Of a stretch of DNA of 64,000 nucleotides, positions 60,812 through 64,000 are shown piece after piece. The notes under the pieces were generated by a model. That model worked only from the letters and a program-made list of their open reading frames with translations, had not been told where the DNA came from and made no database searches. Position 1 is the stretch's first letter; the number at the start of each line of letters is the position of its first letter. A program made the translations under genes and the position numbers. The stretch comes from Gemmata palustris (GTDB taxonomy: Bacteria; Planctomycetota; Planctomycetia; Gemmatales; Gemmataceae): positions 5,394,001-5,458,000 of the forward strand of contig NZ_JAGKQQ010000001.1 in NCBI RefSeq assembly GCF_017939745.1, given 5' to 3'.

Positions 60812-61423
60812 TTACTTTTCCAATTTCATCAGCAACTGCTTCGCTTCGGCCGCGACTTTCGTGTTCGCGTACTTCTTGGTGATGAGCGTGAGTACCGTCT
60901 TGGCGTCGTCCGGTTTCTTGTCATCCAGGAGCTTTTTCGCCAGCGCCAGCCTCTCGGCCGCGGCCGCTTCTTCGGCCGCGGCGCCGGTCAGGGTCTCGGA
61001 CCCGCGTTCGCCGGTCGTGTTGAGCAGCACCCAGCCGTCGTGCTTGTCGCCCTCTTTCGAGACGATGACGTACCCCAACCCGCCGCCGGCCTTCGTGAGC
61101 AGCTCGTCGAGTGCGGTCTCAAGCGGCTTGTCTTTGCACGTGTACGTCACCTTTTGCGAATACGGGAACCCGGTGCCGTAGGCCCACATCACCAGCATAT
61201 CCGACCGCATGTCGGCCTGCGCTGCGAACTCCTTCAGGACGTCGCCGAGCCGCCCGTTCTTGGCGTCGATGCTCACCTTCACCTTGAGCGCCTTCGTGCG
61301 GGTCAACTCCGCTGCAGCGGTCTGTTTCGCGTCCTTTTCACCCTCTTTGGGGGCCGATCGGGACCACGCGGGACCGCCCAGCACGAGCGCGGCAGAGGCG
61401 GCAAATAGCACGATTGAACGCAT
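60812..61423 (-). CDS. Exported protein with STN/secretin-like and TPR-like regions
   Basis: 203 residues from ATG 61423. Signal peptide residues 1-22 (IVLFAASAALVLGGPAW). Residues 42-125 have the shape VKVSIDAKNGRLGDVLKEFA, TCKDKPLETALDELLTKAGG and LGYVIVSKEGDKHDGWVLL, the pattern of an STN domain as found in secretins. The C-terminal 65 residues form helices ending ALAKKLLDDKKPDDAKTVLT, TPR-like. It may work with an outer-membrane or pilus-type apparatus, or only in the periplasm. It is upstream of aat (32 bases) on the same strand. Confidence 0.7.
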   Translation of the reverse strand: MRSIVLFAASAALVLGGPAWSRSAPKEGEKDAKQTAAAELTRTKALKVKVSIDAKNGRLGDVLKEFAAQADMRSDMLVMWAYGTGFPYSQKVTYTCKDKPLETALDELLTKAGGGLGYVIVSKEGDKHDGWVLLNTTGERGSETLTGAAAEEAAAAERLALAKKLLDDKKPDDAKTVLTLITKKYANTKVAAEAKQLLMKLEK

Positions 61424-61647
61424 GACACATCCTGTCGCTACGAGGTTCTGCGGATCAAAGTGAGAGGGCCGTCCGAACAGCCTACCCAGATTCAACTTCG
61501 GGCACGGGAAAAAGGACCGCGCCGGGGGCTACGGTGCTGGTTCGGCGGAGCGAATTCTTCTAAAATAACATAGTTCTTCGCGGAACATCAGTCGCCACGG
61601 AAACGCCGTCATTTCGGCCGCGCGGAGCGTATTTGAAGGAGCCTTCT
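61424..61647. other. Intergenic region upstream of gyrA
   Basis: Divergent region between the exported protein gene and gyrA. An AT-rich patch near 61554-61580 (ATTCTTCTAAAATAACATAG) is the best candidate for the gyrA promoter. No repeat or terminator is evident. Confidence 0.5.
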
Positions 61648-64000
61648 TTGGCCGACGAAAACACACCTCCGACCGATCCGGACGCCGCGCCGCCCACCGG
61701 CGGCCTCGCAATTATTCACCCGCTCGACATCGTAGACGAACTACGGGACAGTTACCTCACTTATGCTCAGTCGGTTATCATCAGCCGCGCGCTACCGGAC
61801 GTGCGCGACGGGCTGAAGCCCTCGCAGCGCCGCATCCTCGTCGCGATGAACGACCTCGGCCTCGGGCCGGCCTCGTCCACCAGCAAGTGCGCCGGTATCA
61901 TCGGCGAAACGATGAAGCGGTACCACCCGCACGGCGACGCCTCGATTTACGACTCGCTCGTGCGAATGGCGCAAGACTGGAACTTGCGGTACCGGCTCGT
62001 CCACGGCCAGGGGAACTTCGGCTCGATCGCCGGTCTGCCGCCCGCCGCCCACCGGTACACCGAAGCGCGCCTCACGCCGGCCGCGGGCGAGCTCCTCGAA
62101 GACCTCGAGCGCGACACCGTTGACTTCATCGACAATTACGACGGCAAGTACCGCGAACCGCTCGTGCTTCCCGGGAAGTTTCCGAACCTCCTGGTCAACG
62201 GCTCGGACGGCATCGCGGTAGGCATGGCGACGCACATCCCGCCGCACAACTTGCGCGAGGTGTGTACCGCCCTCGTCAGGCTCATCGACGAGCCCGACGC
62301 CACGCTCGCCGACCTCATTCAGATCGTCCCGGGGCCGGACTTCCCGACCGGCGGTATCGTGATGGGTCGGCAGGGAATTCTTGATGCGTACTCGCGGGGC
62401 GCGGGGAAAATCACGCTCCGCGCCCGCGCCCAGGTGATGGAAGAGGTCAAAGGGAAGTCGCCGAGCATCCTCATCACGGAGGTACCGTTCCAGGTGACGC
62501 GCAACGCGCTCACCGAGGAAATCGGGCAACTGGTGAAGGACGAGCGCATCGCCGGGATCGGCGGCATCCGCGACGAATCATCCGCGCGCAACGGCGAGCC
62601 CGTCCGCCTCATCGTCGAGCTCAAGCGCGGGACCGACCCGCACCTCGTCCTGAACCAACTCTACCAGTTCACGAAGCTCCAGAAAACGGTCAGCATCATC
62701 ATGCTCGCACTGGTGGACGGCCGCCCGCGCGAGCTCACGCTCAAGGAGATGCTCCAGAAGTTCCTGGACCACCGCGTGCACGTCATCCGGCGGCGCACGG
62801 AGTACCTGCTGCGCGAGGCGAAGCGCCGCGGGCACGTCCTCGAGGGGCAGCTCATCGCCATTGCGGACATCGAGAACGTCATCAAGATTTGCCGCACGTC
62901 GGCCAACCGCGGGGAAGCGAAAACGCGGCTGCAGGGGCTGGCGGTCCCGTCCAGCCTCATGGAGCGGGCGATCGGCGCCGCGGCCTTCACCGCACTACAG
63001 CGCGAGCTCGGCACCGTAACCGAGTACCGCATGACGGAGCAGCAAGCGGAAGCCGTCGTCCGACTCCAGCTCGGTCAGCTCGCGGCGCTCGAGAGCGACG
63101 AGATCCTGAAAGAGTACCTGCAGCTCCGCGACCTGATCCGCGGGTACGAGACGCTCCTCTCCGCCGACGCGAACATTCACGCCGTCATTCGCGAAGACCT
63201 GGACAAGATGGCCTCGAAGTACGGGGACAGCCGCCGGACCGAGATCACCGATGACGGTGGCGACCTGGAAATCGAAGACCTGATCGTGGACGAACCGAAC
63301 GTCGTCACGATCTCGCACGAGGGTTTCATCAAGCGCATGCCGCTGACCGAGTACCGCGTGCAGGGCCGAGGGGGGAAGGGCGTCCAGGGCGGGCTGCGCG
63401 ACAAGGACTTCGTGGAACACTTCTTCGTCGCGAGCACCAAAGCCTACCTCTTGTGCTTCGCGAACACCGGCCAGATGTACTGGCTGAAGGTGTACAAGAT
63501 CCCGCAGGCGGCGCGCACGAGCGCGGGCCGAAGTATCGCCAACGTGCTGTCGCTCAAGCCCGAAGAGAAGATCACGAGCATCGTGCCGGTGCGCGAGTTC
63601 GCCGAGGGGTGCCACCTGCTCATGGCCACGCGCCAGGGCACGGTGAAAAAGACCGACCTGATGGCGTACAGCAACGTGCGGGCCGGCGGCATCATCGGCA
63701 TCACGCTCGACGCGGGCGACGACCTCATTAACGTCGCGCTCACGAGACCCGGCGACGAGATCATTCTCAGCACGCAGAAGGGCATGGCGATCCGGTTCCG
63801 CGAGTCCAACGCCCGCGCGATCGGGCGCACGGCCCGCGGGGTCAAGGGCATCAAGCTCGGCAAGGACGACATTATCGTCGGCATGGTGGTCGCGGACCCA
63901 GACGGGTTGCTCCTCACGGTCTGCGAGAACGGTTACGGCAAGCGCACGCCGTTCGGCGCGAACACCCCCGCCCCGGAGGGCACCGGCGAGGGCGACGACG
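61648..64000 (+). CDS. gyrA: DNA gyrase subunit A (3' end outside window)
   Basis: 784 codons are visible. The start is TTG 61648, with AAGGAG exactly 6 bases upstream, giving LADENTPPTDPDAAPPTGGL and so on; no ATG fits. The frame has no stop before the window end. Seen in order: YAQSVIISRALPDVRDGLKP, the quinolone region HPHGDASIYDSLVRMAQ, the catalytic Tyr in AAHRYTEARLTPAAGE (residue 137), and the C-terminal beta-pinwheel with the GyrA box QGRGGKG. It cuts and rejoins DNA in gyrase with GyrB. The residue at the E. coli Ser83 place is Ala. The GyrA box separates it from ParC. Confidence 0.95.
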   Translation, partial: MADENTPPTDPDAAPPTGGLAIIHPLDIVDELRDSYLTYAQSVIISRALPDVRDGLKPSQRRILVAMNDLGLGPASSTSKCAGIIGETMKRYHPHGDASIYDSLVRMAQDWNLRYRLVHGQGNFGSIAGLPPAAHRYTEARLTPAAGELLEDLERDTVDFIDNYDGKYREPLVLPGKFPNLLVNGSDGIAVGMATHIPPHNLREVCTALVRLIDEPDATLADLIQIVPGPDFPTGGIVMGRQGILDAYSRGAGKITLRARAQVMEEVKGKSPSILITEVPFQVTRNALTEEIGQLVKDERIAGIGGIRDESSARNGEPVRLIVELKRGTDPHLVLNQLYQFTKLQKTVSIIMLALVDGRPRELTLKEMLQKFLDHRVHVIRRRTEYLLREAKRRGHVLEGQLIAIADIENVIKICRTSANRGEAKTRLQGLAVPSSLMERAIGAAAFTALQRELGTVTEYRMTEQQAEAVVRLQLGQLAALESDEILKEYLQLRDLIRGYETLLSADANIHAVIREDLDKMASKYGDSRRTEITDDGGDLEIEDLIVDEPNVVTISHEGFIKRMPLTEYRVQGRGGKGVQGGLRDKDFVEHFFVASTKAYLLCFANTGQMYWLKVYKIPQAARTSAGRSIANVLSLKPEEKITSIVPVREFAEGCHLLMATRQGTVKKTDLMAYSNVRAGGIIGITLDAGDDLINVALTRPGDEIILSTQKGMAIRFRESNARAIGRTARGVKGIKLGKDDIIVGMVVADPDGLLLTVCENGYGKRTPFGANTPAPEGTGEGDD

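Noticed and set aside
1-64000. CRISPR array
   Set aside because: No regular short repeats with equal spacers were seen. The palindromic repeats are single units far apart.
1-64000. tRNA, rRNA or riboswitch
   Set aside because: No sequence with the conserved GGTTCGAATCC-type arm or other known RNA signature was recognised by eye in the intergenic regions; a tRNAscan or Rfam scan would be decisive.

Overview
The window is high-GC bacterial chromosome. Its protein families point to a planctomycete, most likely of the Gemmataceae. The signs are a DUF1559 prepilin-like protein, a PSCyt1/PSCyt2/PSD1 cytochrome with a Tat-exported DUF1501 partner, a ThuA/propeller/heme fusion, the N-terminal LEDR-type planctomycete export motif, a TIGR03067-like protein, DUF1802 and a PEP-CTERM-like tail. 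No rRNA, tRNA or CRISPR array was recognised. The assignment rests on remembered family features, not on a database search.

Layout: 1-0.7 kb holds the end of a phage-type Sak4-like ATPase. 0.8-9.6 kb has argA, trxB, a PEP-CTERM-like protein, the dTDP-sugar genes rfbB and rfbA, an O-methyltransferase and a secreted protein. 9.6-17.3 kb is mostly metabolism: a class III aminotransferase with an aldehyde dehydrogenase, a degenerate LarA homologue, an SDR, DUF1802 and gpsA. 17.4-22.6 kb has a large secreted propeller with PDZ insertions and xylA. 22.7-24.6 kb is an insertion sequence sitting inside a small membrane-protein gene. 24.7-30.4 kb is an accessory pocket with a GIY-YIG nuclease, a DJ-1/PfpI protein and two copies of a HEPN-plus-partner module. 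30.6-35.4 kb has a Cys-rich exported protein, DUF1559, and an ECF sigma/anti-sigma pair followed by a small exported protein and a TIGR03067-like protein. 36-40 kb has a subtilisin-like protease and an HDOD protein. 50.4-40.9 kb (minus strand) is one tightly packed run of cytochrome, ThuA and DUF1501 genes with a PIN toxin-antitoxin pair and an Rpn-like fragment inside it. 50.6-58 kb has a ROK regulator, an orphan histidine kinase and a 1309-residue protein of unknown function. 58-64 kb has a winged-helix/membrane protein next to VapD, an esterase, aat, a small exported protein, and gyrA running off the right edge.

The most unusual region is 26.2-29.7 kb. Two homologous two-gene modules (an uncharacterised partner overlapping a HEPN-domain gene) lie 1.2 kb apart. 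The second copy is bounded by a 31-bp direct repeat that duplicates the 3' end of the neighbouring methyltransferase gene. This looks like a compact mobile cassette that inserts without breaking its target. Other points of note are an insertion sequence whose removal restores a reading frame, a PIN gene whose best start is CTG, a VapD/wHTH pair ended by a MITE-like element, a LarA homologue without its cofactor-binding residues, and several families of long palindromic repeats between genes.
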